A DNA stretch of 64,000 nucleotides from JAAYAY01 sp964563135 (GCA_964563135.1 CAZLWV010000002.1:1-64000), one strand, 5' to 3'; counted from the stretch's first letter, positions 25,289 through 33,887 are shown. The notes: a model not told the origin generated them from the letters alone. Program-made: numbers and translations.

Positions 25289-26755
25289 ATGAAACGAATC
25301 TCGATCGATCCCATTACCAGGCTGGAAGGCCACGGCAAGATCGACATCTTCCTCAACGAGGAAGGCGACGTGGCCAATTGTTATTTGCAGATTCCGGAAT
25401 TGCGAGGCTTCGAAAAGTTCTGCGTGGGACGTGCGGCGGAGGATATGCCGAACCTGACGAACCGGATTTGCGGCGTGTGCCCCGAGGCGCACCATATGGC
25501 GGCCACCAAGGCGCTGGACAAGGTTTGGGGCGTCGATCCGCCCCCGGCCGCCAAGAAACTCCGGGAGATGTTCTACAACATCTTCTTCGCCACCGACCAC
25601 ACGACGCACTTCTACGCCCTGGGCGGTCCCGACTTTGTGGTTGGTCCCGATGCACCGCCGGCGGAGCGGAATGTGCTGGGCGTGATCAAGAAGGTGGGCA
25701 TGGACGTGGGGGGCAAGGTGCTGAAGATGCGCCGCGACGGCCACGCCCTGATCAAGATGCTCGGCGGGCGGCCGGTCCACCCCAACTGGGGCCTGCCCGG
25801 CGGCGTCAGCCGCGGCATCAACGAGGAGCAACGCAAGGAGATCGAGGCCCGCGGGCGGGAAGCGATCGAGTTTGCCAAGTTCTCCCTGCAGGTCTTCGAC
25901 GACATCGTGTTGAAGAACAGCGCCTACGTCGACCTCATTACCGGCGGCGTCTACACCCACCAGACGTACAACATGGGTACGGTCGACGAGAACAACAAGG
26001 TCAACTTCTATGACGGCAAGATCCGCGTGGTCGGGCCGGATGGAAAGGAGCTGGTCAAGTACGACGCGAAGGACTACCAGAAGCACATTGCCGAACGCGT
26101 AGAGCCCTGGTCGTACCTCAAGTTCCCCTATCTCAAGGCCGTCGGCTGGAAGGGTTTTGTGGACGGGAAGGATTCCGGGGTCTACAAGGCAACGCCACTG
26201 TCGCGTTTGAACGCGGCCGACGGCATGGCGACCCCGCTGGCCCAGGAGCAGTACGAGAAGATGTACTCGACCCTGGGGGGTAAGCCGGTACATCACACGC
26301 TGGCGACCCACTGGGCCAGGCTGGTCGAGCTGCTCTACGCGACCGAGCGCTGGGTGCAGTTGGCCACCGACCCGGAAATCACCAGCGACAAGTTCCGCAC
26401 CTTGCCGACGGAAACGCCCCGCGAGGGAGTCGGCTGCGTCGAGGCCCCGCGGGGGACCCTGACCCATCACTATGTGACCGACGAACGCGGCATCCTCACG
26501 AACGTGAACCTGATCGTGGGCACGACGAACAACAATGCCCCGATCTGCATGTCGGTGAAGAAGGCGGCCGAGGGTCTGATCAAGAAGGGCAAGGTTTCCG
26601 AGGGGCTGCTGAACATGGTCGAGATGGCGTTCCGGGCCTACGATCCGTGCTTTGGCTGCGCCACCCACAGCCTGCCCGGCCAGATGCCGCTGGAAATACG
26701 TCTCCGCAATCCCGAGGGAGAGGTGATCGAGAAGCTCTCCCAGTATGTGGACTGA
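25289..26755 (+). CDS. mvhA: [NiFe] hydrogenase large subunit, group 3c-like (MvhA), with C-terminal processing tail
   Basis: The 488-residue protein has the N-terminal nickel motif RICGVC (Cys 61/64) and the C-terminal motif DPCFGCATH (Cys 454/457, ending at His 460), so all four nickel/iron ligands are present. A 28-residue tail follows His 460; in this family a specific protease removes such a tail after nickel insertion, and an M52 protease gene lies 326 bp downstream. It oxidises H2 for the Hdr complex. It is the last gene before the terminator. Confidence 0.96.
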   Translation: MKRISIDPITRLEGHGKIDIFLNEEGDVANCYLQIPELRGFEKFCVGRAAEDMPNLTNRICGVCPEAHHMAATKALDKVWGVDPPPAAKKLREMFYNIFFATDHTTHFYALGGPDFVVGPDAPPAERNVLGVIKKVGMDVGGKVLKMRRDGHALIKMLGGRPVHPNWGLPGGVSRGINEEQRKEIEARGREAIEFAKFSLQVFDDIVLKNSAYVDLITGGVYTHQTYNMGTVDENNKVNFYDGKIRVVGPDGKELVKYDAKDYQKHIAERVEPWSYLKFPYLKAVGWKGFVDGKDSGVYKATPLSRLNAADGMATPLAQEQYEKMYSTLGGKPVHHTLATHWARLVELLYATERWVQLATDPEITSDKFRTLPTETPREGVGCVEAPRGTLTHHYVTDERGILTNVNLIVGTTNNNAPICMSVKKAAEGLIKKGKVSEGLLNMVEMAFRAYDPCFGCATHSLPGQMPLEIRLRNPEGEVIEKLSQYVD

Positions 26756-26776
26756 CGGGCAAGCTCACGTAGAATT

Positions 26777-26816
26777 GGCCGGGCGATCGGCTGAGAATGG
26801 TCGCCCGGCCTTTTTT
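26777..26816 (+). terminator. Rho-independent terminator of the hdr-mvh operon
   Basis: A perfect 10-bp stem (GGCCGGGCGA 26777-26786 with 26801-26810) and 14-nt loop are followed by six T (26811-26816), 22 nt after the mvhA stop. Confidence 0.95.
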
Positions 26817-27081
26817 GTCGAGTAACCCCGTCGGGGAGAGCCGGGACGGAACGCCTGGTTCCGAGCCAGCGCCCGAACGTGGAAGCGTGGTCGACGAGAG
26901 GGCGGCGCGGGCCCGGCGAATCGCTTCCGCTTGGGAGCGGCGCGGGTCCCGCGAGCGCTTCAGGCCGGTCTGATCCTCGGGTTGTGTTTCGGGCTGTCAT
27001 ACCCCCGGCGACGGGCGTCATGGGCTCGTCGGCCGCTTTGCACAACTGTCCTGAACCCTGAATTTCGACCCTGACAACTGA

Positions 27082-27624
27082 ATGAAGACTCTCATTCTCG
27101 GCCTCGGAAACTGGATCGTCGCCGACGACAGCGTGGGTCTGCACGTGGCGGCGCGGCTGCGGGAACTCCTGGCGGATCGCGACGACGTGGATGTGGGTGA
27201 AGACTACTGGGGCGGGCTGCGACTGATGGAACGGCTCGAGGGTTACGATCGGGCGATCGTGATCGATGCGATCGTCACCGGGGCGGAGCCGGGTACGATC
27301 CACCTTCTCACTCCGGACGCGATTCCGACCCAGCGGAGCAGTTCGGCTCACGACGTGAACCTGCCGACGGCCCTGGCCTTCGGCCGCCAGGCGGGTGTGA
27401 GCCTGCCGGCGGACAAGGACATCCAGCTTGTCGGCATCGAGGCGCAGGATATATTGACGTTTACGGAGGAGTGCACCCCCGCCGTGGCGGCATCGATCCC
27501 CAAGGCCGTCGAGGAGGTGCTCAAGTTGTTGACAACCGGGAAGGCAGGGGACCAAAGGGAAACGTTGCCCGCTCCGGTCCCAAGGGCATCGGGTCACAAA
27601 GGAGACGGACATGATATCGCCTGA
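27082..27624 (+). CDS. Hydrogenase maturation protease (peptidase M52 family)
   Basis: The 180-residue protein begins with LILGLGNWIVADDSVG, the conserved GLGN and following acidic residue that bind nickel in M52 endopeptidases. It has a second acidic position (VIDAIVTGAEPG) and a His in SAHDVNLP. These enzymes cut the C-terminal tail from [NiFe] large subunits, here most likely the 28 residues after His 460 of MvhA. The C-terminal ~25 residues are an atypical low-complexity tail. There is no obvious ribosome binding site before ATG 27082. It overlaps the next gene by 14 nt. Confidence 0.88.
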   Translation: MKTLILGLGNWIVADDSVGLHVAARLRELLADRDDVDVGEDYWGGLRLMERLEGYDRAIVIDAIVTGAEPGTIHLLTPDAIPTQRSSSAHDVNLPTALAFGRQAGVSLPADKDIQLVGIEAQDILTFTEECTPAVAASIPKAVEEVLKLLTTGKAGDQRETLPAPVPRASGHKGDGHDIA

Positions 27625-28057
27625 ATCGCTGCGTCGGTACCATTACTTCGCCAACATCGGTGAGGCAAGCCTGAAGGCTTTGGCGATGATCGCCGAAGAG
27701 AAGGACGTTCCGGCGGGAACGGAGATGTTTCGCGAGGGGGACCCGGCCAACACGCTGCACGTCATCACGCAAGGAGAGGTCGAGATCCGCTACGTGCTGG
27801 GCACAGGAGAAGAGCGGACGGTCGACACGCTCGTGGGTGGAGAGCTTCTTTGCTGGTCGGCCCTGATCGAGCCCTACAAGGCCACGGCCATCGGTACAAC
27901 CGTGAAGGATACCCACTTGATCTGCCTCGACGCCAAGAAGGTTCGCGAACTGTGCGAGGCGGAACCGCTGCTCGGTTTCCAGCTCACCAAGGCGATTGCC
28001 AAGCTGCTGGCCCAGCGGCTGGAGAGCGCCCGGGTCCAGTTGGCGGCGGTGGACTGA
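27611..28057 (+). CDS. Stand-alone cyclic-nucleotide-binding domain protein
   Basis: The 148-residue protein starts at ATG 27611, with AAAGGAG upstream inside the preceding gene. It is a single CAP-type effector domain: FREGDPANTLHVITQGEVEI (glycine turns of the beta-roll), GGELLCWSAL (in place of the GE...L phosphate-binding cassette) and a C-terminal helix. No DNA-binding helix-turn-helix follows, so it is not a CRP-type repressor or activator on its own. Its place between the hydrogenase protease and hypA suggests a regulatory or assembly role tied to the hydrogenase, but this is inferred. Confidence 0.85.
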   Translation: MISPESLRRYHYFANIGEASLKALAMIAEEKDVPAGTEMFREGDPANTLHVITQGEVEIRYVLGTGEERTVDTLVGGELLCWSALIEPYKATAIGTTVKDTHLICLDAKKVRELCEAEPLLGFQLTKAIAKLLAQRLESARVQLAAVD

Positions 28058-28072
28058 GCCGGCGGCTGCCCG

Positions 28073-28471
28073 ATGCACGAAGTATCGATCGTTGAAGCTC
28101 TGATCGAGCAAGTGGAAGTGGAAGTCTCGCGAGCCGGGGCATCAGGCCGGGTGACCCGGCTCGGCTTGTCGATCGGGCGTCTTTCGGGGGTCCAGGCCGA
28201 CTCGATCCGGTTTGCCTTCGACCTGCTCTCCCCCGGCACGCTGCTGGAAGGGGCGAGGCTGGAAATCGAGGAGCCCCGCGCTATCTGCCTCTGCGCGGCG
28301 TGCGGCGCGAGCACAGAACTCGAGGAGCTTTGGCTTCATTGTCCGGTCTGCGGCAGCCCGGATATCCGGGTTCAAGGCGGTCAGGAGATGCTCCTGGAGA
28401 CGATCGACATCGACGAGGAGACAGCCGACCCTTGTCGCGGTGCGGGAAATCCGCAAGAATCAGGGGGTTAG
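28073..28471 (+). CDS. hypA: Hydrogenase nickel incorporation protein HypA
   Basis: The 132-residue protein starts MHEVSIV, where the N-terminal amine and His 2 bind nickel. The zinc site is formed by Cys 74/77 and Cys 90/93 (LCAACGAS...HCPVCGS). HypA delivers nickel with HypB to the large subunit. It lies 15 nt after the cyclic-nucleotide-binding gene. The last ~15 residues extend beyond the usual length (about 115) without recognisable motif. Confidence 0.95.
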   Translation: MHEVSIVEALIEQVEVEVSRAGASGRVTRLGLSIGRLSGVQADSIRFAFDLLSPGTLLEGARLEIEEPRAICLCAACGASTELEELWLHCPVCGSPDIRVQGGQEMLLETIDIDEETADPCRGAGNPQESGG

Positions 28472-28501
28472 GGAGTTTCTCGACCTCACGAGCAGGCCAG
28501 C

Positions 28502-29155
28502 ATGATGAAAATTGTTGCCGCGAAGAAGATCCTCAAAGCCAACGATCAATTGGCGGAGGAGAATCGTCGCCGTCTGAACGCGGCGGGGGTGTTCGGCGTC
28601 AATATCGTCGGATCACCGGGCTGCGGGAAGACCACCTTTCTGGAGAACCTGTTCTCCCAGTTGGGCAAGGGCATAGCCCCGGCGGTGATCGAGGGGGATA
28701 TTGCCAGTTCGATCGACGCCGAGCGGATCGACGCCCTGGGGGTGCCGGTGGTGCAGATCAACACGGACGGGGCCTGCCACCTGGATGCGATGATGGTGCA
28801 GGCGGCCGCAGACAATTTTGACCTGCAGGCGGTCGACGTGCTGATGATCGAGAATGTGGGCAACCTTGTCTGTACGGCCGGATTCGACCTGGGGGAGCAC
28901 CTGCGGATCGTGCTCCTGAGCGTTCCCGAGGGAGATGACAAGATTGCCAAGTATCCGGCCATCTTCCGGGGTTCTCACGCCCTGGCGATCACCAAGATCG
29001 AGCTGTTGCCCCACTGCGATTTTGAAGGGGCCCGGGTGCGTTCGGACATGAAAGCCCTCGCACCCGAGGCCGGCGTGTTCGAGATCTCCGCCAGGACGGG
29101 AACCGGGATGCCCGAGATTGCCGCCTGGCTGAAAGAGCGGATGCAGGGGCGGTGA
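28502..29155 (+). CDS. hypB: Hydrogenase nickel incorporation GTPase HypB
   Basis: The 217-residue protein has the Walker A motif GSPGCGKTT (37-45), a switch region with VIEGDIASS, and the metal site Cys 92-His 93 with Cys 124 (GACHLDA, NLVCTAG). An NKxD-like element is TKIELLP. It lacks the N-terminal His-rich or CxxCGC nickel-storage segment of some HypB proteins. HypB uses GTP to release nickel to the hydrogenase via HypA. Its TGA overlaps the next GTG start. Confidence 0.95.
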   Translation: MMKIVAAKKILKANDQLAEENRRRLNAAGVFGVNIVGSPGCGKTTFLENLFSQLGKGIAPAVIEGDIASSIDAERIDALGVPVVQINTDGACHLDAMMVQAAADNFDLQAVDVLMIENVGNLVCTAGFDLGEHLRIVLLSVPEGDDKIAKYPAIFRGSHALAITKIELLPHCDFEGARVRSDMKALAPEAGVFEISARTGTGMPEIAAWLKERMQGR

Positions 29156-29772
29156 TACTCGTCATCGACAATTACGACAGCTTTGTCCATAACCTTGCCC
29201 GTTACTTCCAGCGGCTGGGGGCGGAACCGCTGGTGGTTCGAAATACGGAGATCGACGTCGATGCGATCGGCTGCCTGGCACCGGAGGCGATCGTGCTGTC
29301 CCCCGGTCCATGCACGCCCCGCGAGGCGGGCTGTTCGCTCGAGGTGGTTCGATCGCTCGGCGGACACATTCCGATGCTCGGCGTGTGCCTGGGGCACCAG
29401 GTGATTGCCGAGGCCTTTGGCGGTCGAATCGTGCGGGCCCGGGAGGCGGTGCATGGTCGCAGCGCGTCGGTCTACCACGATGGGCGGGGTGTTTTTGCCG
29501 GGCTGCCGAGTCCCTTGATCGGTTGCCGGTATCACTCGCTCTCTGTCGACCCGGGAACGCTTCCGGACTGTCTGGAGGTGTCTGCCGGTGCCGAGGACGG
29601 CACGATCATGGCGATCCGGCACAAGACACTACCGATCGTGGGATTGCAGTTCCATCCGGAATCGATCCTGACGGAATACGGCTACGACCTGCTGGCGGCA
29701 TTTCTTCACCAGTCGGGGCTGCCCGTGCGGACTCCGATTCCGGACCGGCGTTCGGAATGGGCTGTCGGCTGA
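29152..29772 (+). CDS. pabA: Anthranilate/aminodeoxychorismate synthase glutamine amidotransferase component II (PabA/TrpG)
   Basis: The 206-residue protein starts at GTG 29152, overlapping hypB by 4 nt. It has the class I amidotransferase triad: Cys 79 (GVCLGHQ), His 168 and Glu 170 (QFHPES), plus the oxyanion region LSPGPCTP. It supplies ammonia from glutamine to chorismate for folate (PabA) or tryptophan (TrpG) synthesis; sequence alone does not separate the two, and the large partner subunit is not nearby. Overlap with hypB in a hydrogenase gene set is unusual and suggests shared transcription. Confidence 0.88.
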   Translation: MILVIDNYDSFVHNLARYFQRLGAEPLVVRNTEIDVDAIGCLAPEAIVLSPGPCTPREAGCSLEVVRSLGGHIPMLGVCLGHQVIAEAFGGRIVRAREAVHGRSASVYHDGRGVFAGLPSPLIGCRYHSLSVDPGTLPDCLEVSAGAEDGTIMAIRHKTLPIVGLQFHPESILTEYGYDLLAAFLHQSGLPVRTPIPDRRSEWAVG

Positions 29773-29867
29773 GGGCCTCTTTCCAGAACCGCCCAAGCAG
29801 CCTCGCGCTCAGCGGCATTGCCGGCCGGGGCAGGATTCGGCGGACCGGCTCAGCGGGCCATTGCCGT

Positions 29868-30800
29868 TCACGTTATCCAGTCGAGGGCCACATCGAGCAC
29901 TACGGCCGAGTGGGTAAGCGCACCGACACTGATCCGATCCACGCCGCTTTCGGCGATGGCCCGGATCGTGTCGAGGTTGACGCCGCCGGACGCCTCCAGT
30001 TCGACCGACCGGTTGATGCGGTCGCGCCGCTGGACGGCCTGGCGGAGCAATTCCGGTCCCATGTTGTCCAGCAGCACGATGTCAGGTCCCGCCGGCAAGA
30101 CCTCGTCGAGCTGCTCAAGGGTGTCGACCTCGATTTCCACGATCGAGGAACCGGCATCGGCGGAGGTCCGCTTGCTGGAGAAATAGCGGCGGGCTTGCTC
30201 GACCGCTTCGGCGGGAGTGAAGCGAGGGCGGCCGCTATCGGCCTGGGCCCCGAGGGCGAGATGGTTGTCCTTGATCAGGATGGCCTCAAACAGCCCGAGC
30301 CTGTGGTTGAAACCTCCACCGCAGCGAACGGCATACTTTTCCAGACGCCGCAGTCCGGGAGTGGTTTTCCGGGTGTCGTAGATCCGCGCCCCCGTGCCGG
30401 CCACCGCGTCGACATACCGGCCCGTCAGGGTGGCCACGCCAGACAGGCGGCCGAGGAGGTTGAGGGCCGACCGTTCCGCGGTGAGAAGCCGTTGGGCGGG
30501 GCCGTGGACCTCCGCGAGGGCCTGGCCCACTTTGACTTGGGCCCCGTCTTCAGAGCATGCCTTCCATCTGATGGCTGGGTCGAACCGAGCGAATACGAGT
30601 TCGGCCGCCTTGAGGCCGGCAATCACACCCGGTTGGCGGGCTACAACCGCGGCCCGTCCGGGAGCGTTGTCGGGAACGAGTGCCAGGGATGTGCAATCGC
30701 CTTCGTCGCCGAGATCCTCCTGGAGCATCCGCCCGACGAGGTCGCGCAGTTCGTTCTCGGCGGTCCGATCCCACTGGATCTGGTGAAACTCTTTGGCCAC
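29868..30800 (-). CDS. nadC: Nicotinate-nucleotide pyrophosphorylase (quinolinate phosphoribosyltransferase)
   Basis: The product is 310 residues from GTG 30800; TTG 30833 or a longer frame to 30977 are possible, but the longer forms exceed the usual ~285 residues. Recognisable parts: LQEDLGDEGDCTS at the N-terminus, AERSALNLLGRLSGVAT, YDTRKTTPGLR, VRCGGGFNHR, LIKDNH, VLLDNM and SGGVNLDTIRAIAESGVD. These are substrate-binding segments of NadC, which turns quinolinate and PRPP into nicotinate mononucleotide for NAD. It is convergent with pabA. Confidence 0.93.
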   Translation of the reverse strand: MAKEFHQIQWDRTAENELRDLVGRMLQEDLGDEGDCTSLALVPDNAPGRAAVVARQPGVIAGLKAAELVFARFDPAIRWKACSEDGAQVKVGQALAEVHGPAQRLLTAERSALNLLGRLSGVATLTGRYVDAVAGTGARIYDTRKTTPGLRRLEKYAVRCGGGFNHRLGLFEAILIKDNHLALGAQADSGRPRFTPAEAVEQARRYFSSKRTSADAGSSIVEIEVDTLEQLDEVLPAGPDIVLLDNMGPELLRQAVQRRDRINRSVELEASGGVNLDTIRAIAESGVDRISVGALTHSAVVLDVALDWIT

Positions 30801-30877
30801 AGACGCGGTCTCCGGCTGGGTAGATGTCGTCAAACCGACTATGCTGAAGCATAACCGAAACGGGTGGGGATCGGAAA

Positions 30878-31294
30878 GTGAGGTGGCATGTGTCCAGTAC
30901 AAACGAGAACGATGGCGAGGGGCTGCGTCCTTTTCTTCTGCGCCGCCGAGACCAGTGCTGTCTTGCGGGGATGTCACTGGTTGGGGCGCTGGCCCTTGGC
31001 GTCTGGTGGTGGCAGAGCGGCGGCCTGGCCGGTCGACTCATCGAGTGGGATCGGTTGCCCCGGCGTACGAGCCGTTTTGAGGTGAATATCAACACGGCGG
31101 CCTGGCCGGAACTGATGGAGCTCCCGGAAATCGGGGAATCGCTTGCGCGCCGAATTGTCGACGATCGCCAGGCCAAGGGACCATTCCAATCGCCCGAGGA
31201 TCTGCTGCGGGTACGGGGGATCGGGGAGAAGACGCTGGAACTCATGCGGCCTTACCTGAGCGCCGAGTCGTGGTCCACCGAGCCGCAGAGGTGA
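30878..31294 (+). CDS. ComEA-like helix-hairpin-helix protein
   Basis: The 138-residue protein starts at GTG 30878. One transmembrane helix lies at about 30-46 (CCLAGMSLVGALALGVWW), followed by a double helix-hairpin-helix domain (about 69-128) with VNINTA, LPEIGESLARRI and RVRGIGEKTLE. This is the DNA-binding part of ComEA, the DNA receptor in competence, but the domain also occurs in other membrane-attached proteins. No other competence genes are in the window. The nadC gene is divergent, leaving 77 bp between the assumed starts. Confidence 0.83.
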   Translation: MRWHVSSTNENDGEGLRPFLLRRRDQCCLAGMSLVGALALGVWWWQSGGLAGRLIEWDRLPRRTSRFEVNINTAAWPELMELPEIGESLARRIVDDRQAKGPFQSPEDLLRVRGIGEKTLELMRPYLSAESWSTEPQR

Positions 31295-31490
31295 TGCTGG
31301 CGGCAGGAACTGCACGTCGGAGGGGATCGTAAGCCCCCTTTGCCGGACAGGGCTGGGTGGGCATACAATGATTGGCTTGGCCGCCCTCGTCCGTCAGCAT
31401 GCGTGTGGAAGCTGGATGCCTCGATGGGGTGGGGATGGTACCTGATCTTGACGCCGCAGTGCGCACGGGGCGCGAGGGAGAGAGTCGATC

Positions 31491-33557
31491 GTGTTTGAAC
31501 TGGTGAGTCCTTTCGAGCCGGCCGGCGACCAGCCCCAGGCGATCGAAGCCCTGACCGAGGGGTTGCGGCAGAAGAAGAAGTTCCAGACGCTTGTGGGCGT
31601 CACCGGGTCGGGGAAGACCTTCACCATGGCCAATGTGATCCAGCGCCTGCAGCGTCCTGCGCTGGTTCTCTCCCACAACAAGACGCTCTCGGCCCAGCTT
31701 TATGCGGAGTTTCGCGAGTTCTTTCCGAACAATGCGGTCGCCTACTTCGTCAGCTACTACGACTATTACCAGCCGGAAGCGTATATTCCCCAGCGCGACA
31801 TCTACATCGAGAAGGACGCGTCGATCAACGAGGAGATCGATCGGCTGCGGCTGGCGGCCACAAGCGCGCTGATGAGCCGGCGCGACGTGATCATTGTGGC
31901 CAGTGTTTCCTGCATTTACGGCCTGGGGTCTCCCGACGACTACCGGGAGATGATGGTGTCGCTGCGGACGGGGCAGGAAGCGGAGCGGGATCGGATGCTC
32001 GCCCGGTTGGTCGACATCCAGTACGAACGAAACGACGTGGCGTTCGAGCGGGGCAAGTTTCGGGTTCGCGGCGACTGCGTCGAAGTTTTTCCGTCGTACG
32101 AAGAGTTTGCCGTGCGCATCGAATTCTGGGGGGACGAGGTGGAGCAACTCTCCCGCATCAACCCGACCAGCGGTGAGGTGCTCAGCCGCCAGGAGGAGCT
32201 CTACATCTATCCGGCCAAGCATTTCGTACTCCCCGATGAACGCGTGAAGCGGGCCGTGGAAGAGATTCACCAGGAATTGGCCGAGAGGCTCGACCAGCTT
32301 CGCAAGCAGGGAAAACTGCTGGAAGCACAGCGTTTGAGCGCCCGAACGCGTTTTGACCTGGAAATGCTGCAGGAGGTAGGTTACTGCCCGGGGATCGAGA
32401 ATTATAGCCGTCCGCTGTCGGGGCGTCCGCCGGGGTCGCCGCCGGATACGCTGTTCAGTTTCTTCCCGGACGATTACCTGCTGTTCGTCGACGAGTCGCA
32501 CGTGACGGTTCCGCAGGTGCGGGCGATGCATTCCGGGGATCAGAGCCGGAAGTCGACCCTGGTCGAGCATGGATTCCGGCTGCCGAGCGCGCTGGACAAT
32601 CGGCCGCTCAAGTTTGACGAGTGGGAGCAGCGGATCCATCAGGTGGTCTTCGTGTCGGCGACTCCGGGGCCCTACGAGCTGGACAGGTCGAAGGGAGCGA
32701 TCGTGGAGCAGTTGATCCGGCCGACGGGCCTGCTGGATCCGCTTGTGGAGGTGGTTCCCGCCCGTGGGCAAGTGGCCCATCTTCTGGAGCAGATCCGTCA
32801 GCGGGCCGAGGCGGGGGAGCGCGTGCTGGTGACCACGCTGACCAAGCGCATGGCGGAGGACCTGGCCGACTACTTCGGCAAGCAGGACGTTCGCTGCAAG
32901 TGGCTGCACAGCGAGCTCGACGCGTTTGAGCGGGTGGAGCTCCTGCGCGACCTGCGCGAGGGGCATTTCGACGTGCTCGTGGGGGTCAACCTGCTCCGCG
33001 AGGGGCTGGACCTGCCGGAGGTCTCGCTGGTGGCCATCCTGGATGCCGACAAGGAGGGATTCCTGCGGAGCGAGACGTCGCTGATGCAGACCATCGGGCG
33101 TTCGGCCCGCAACGTGAACGCCAAGGTGATTCTCTATGCCGACACGATGACCGACTCGATGCAGCGGGCCATCGAGGAGACCCGTCGGCGGCGTGCGATG
33201 CAGCAGGAGTACAATGAGCAACACGGAATCACCCCGGAGACGATCCGCAAGAGCATTCGAAGAGGGATCGAAGCTGAGGCGGCGGCCCATGCCAGCTCCA
33301 ACGCCGCCGTGGGACGGGACGACGAAGCCCGATTCATCACGGAAGAGTACCTGGACGAGCTGGAGCAGGAGATGCTTGCCGCGGCCGAGGCGCTGGAGTT
33401 TGAACGGGCCGCGGCGCTGAGAGACCGTATCCAGCAGATGCGCGGTCAGATCGGGAAACGCACGGACGAAGCCGAAATCGATCACGCAACCCGCTCACAC
33501 CGCGGACGTCGTCGCAAGAGCGGCGGATCCCGTATTCCCAAGCCGGAGAAGCCTTGA
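31491..33557 (+). CDS. uvrB: UvrABC excision nuclease subunit B
   Basis: The 688-residue product starts at GTG 31491, giving MFELVSPFEPAGDQPQAI, the normal UvrB N-terminus. Walker A is GVTGSGKT (36-43), the beta-hairpin is YYDYYQPEAYIP (near 88-99), motif II is VDESH, and later helicase motifs are SATPGPYE, VLVTTLTKRMAEDL, GVNLLREGLDLPEV and QTIGRSARN. The C-terminal UVR domain (about 617-652) binds UvrC. The family length is about 670. The Arg/Lys-rich tail adds some residues. It acts in nucleotide excision repair. Confidence 0.98.
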   Translation: MFELVSPFEPAGDQPQAIEALTEGLRQKKKFQTLVGVTGSGKTFTMANVIQRLQRPALVLSHNKTLSAQLYAEFREFFPNNAVAYFVSYYDYYQPEAYIPQRDIYIEKDASINEEIDRLRLAATSALMSRRDVIIVASVSCIYGLGSPDDYREMMVSLRTGQEAERDRMLARLVDIQYERNDVAFERGKFRVRGDCVEVFPSYEEFAVRIEFWGDEVEQLSRINPTSGEVLSRQEELYIYPAKHFVLPDERVKRAVEEIHQELAERLDQLRKQGKLLEAQRLSARTRFDLEMLQEVGYCPGIENYSRPLSGRPPGSPPDTLFSFFPDDYLLFVDESHVTVPQVRAMHSGDQSRKSTLVEHGFRLPSALDNRPLKFDEWEQRIHQVVFVSATPGPYELDRSKGAIVEQLIRPTGLLDPLVEVVPARGQVAHLLEQIRQRAEAGERVLVTTLTKRMAEDLADYFGKQDVRCKWLHSELDAFERVELLRDLREGHFDVLVGVNLLREGLDLPEVSLVAILDADKEGFLRSETSLMQTIGRSARNVNAKVILYADTMTDSMQRAIEETRRRRAMQQEYNEQHGITPETIRKSIRRGIEAEAAAHASSNAAVGRDDEARFITEEYLDELEQEMLAAAEALEFERAAALRDRIQQMRGQIGKRTDEAEIDHATRSHRGRRRKSGGSRIPKPEKP

Positions 33558-33619
33558 GAGCCGGTGGCTGGTGAGCGTCAGGGATGTGGGGGTTGACCTG
33601 GGCGGGCGACCTCTGCGTC

Positions 33620-33668
33620 CAAGAAACGCCCAACGGCGTGAATCGGACGAGCCAATCCGCGCCGTTGG
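33620..33668 (-). terminator. Probable terminator of the small lipoprotein gene
   Basis: On the minus strand a 9-bp stem (CCAACGGCG, 33630-33638 with 33660-33668) is followed by GCGTTTCTTG. The T-run is weak. It lies 33 nt after the lipoprotein stop, between convergent genes. Confidence 0.4.
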
Positions 33669-33701
33669 AGAGCAAGCTTGATCGCGTGTGAGCGACGGGG
33701 G

Positions 33702-33887
33702 TTACTTCGCAGCATCGCCAGCGGGGGCAGCGGGAGCGGCACCCTCGGCACCCTCGGCGGCGGCACCTTCGGGGGCGGCAGCGGGGGTGGAGGAACCACC
33801 GGCGGGCGCGTCGGCTTTCTTGGCGCAGCCGAGGGAGAATCCGCAAAGGGCGACGGTCAGCAGCATGAGGGCGAAGAACTTCTTCAT
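33702..33887 (-). CDS. Small Ala/Gly-rich lipoprotein
   Basis: The 61-residue protein starts at ATG 33887, with AAAGG about 8 nt upstream (a GTG one codon earlier is less likely). It has a lipoprotein signal peptide MKKFFALMLLTVALCGFSLGC, with lipid attachment to Cys 21. The mature part is only 40 residues, Ala/Gly/Pro/Glu-rich and probably disordered. Similar short lipoproteins are frequent in planctomycetes; no function is known. It is divergent from the ECF sigma gene. Confidence 0.8.
   Translation of the reverse strand: MKKFFALMLLTVALCGFSLGCAKKADAPAGGSSTPAAAPEGAAAEGAEGAAPAAPAGDAAK

Noticed and set aside
27030..27081. Repeated CCTGA before the maturation protease gene, as a possible regulatory repeat
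   Set aside because: Only three loosely spaced copies; no consistent period.
29310..30854. A 514-codon plus-strand frame covering the end of pabA and all of nadC
   Set aside because: It is antisense to the clear nadC protein and out of frame with pabA.
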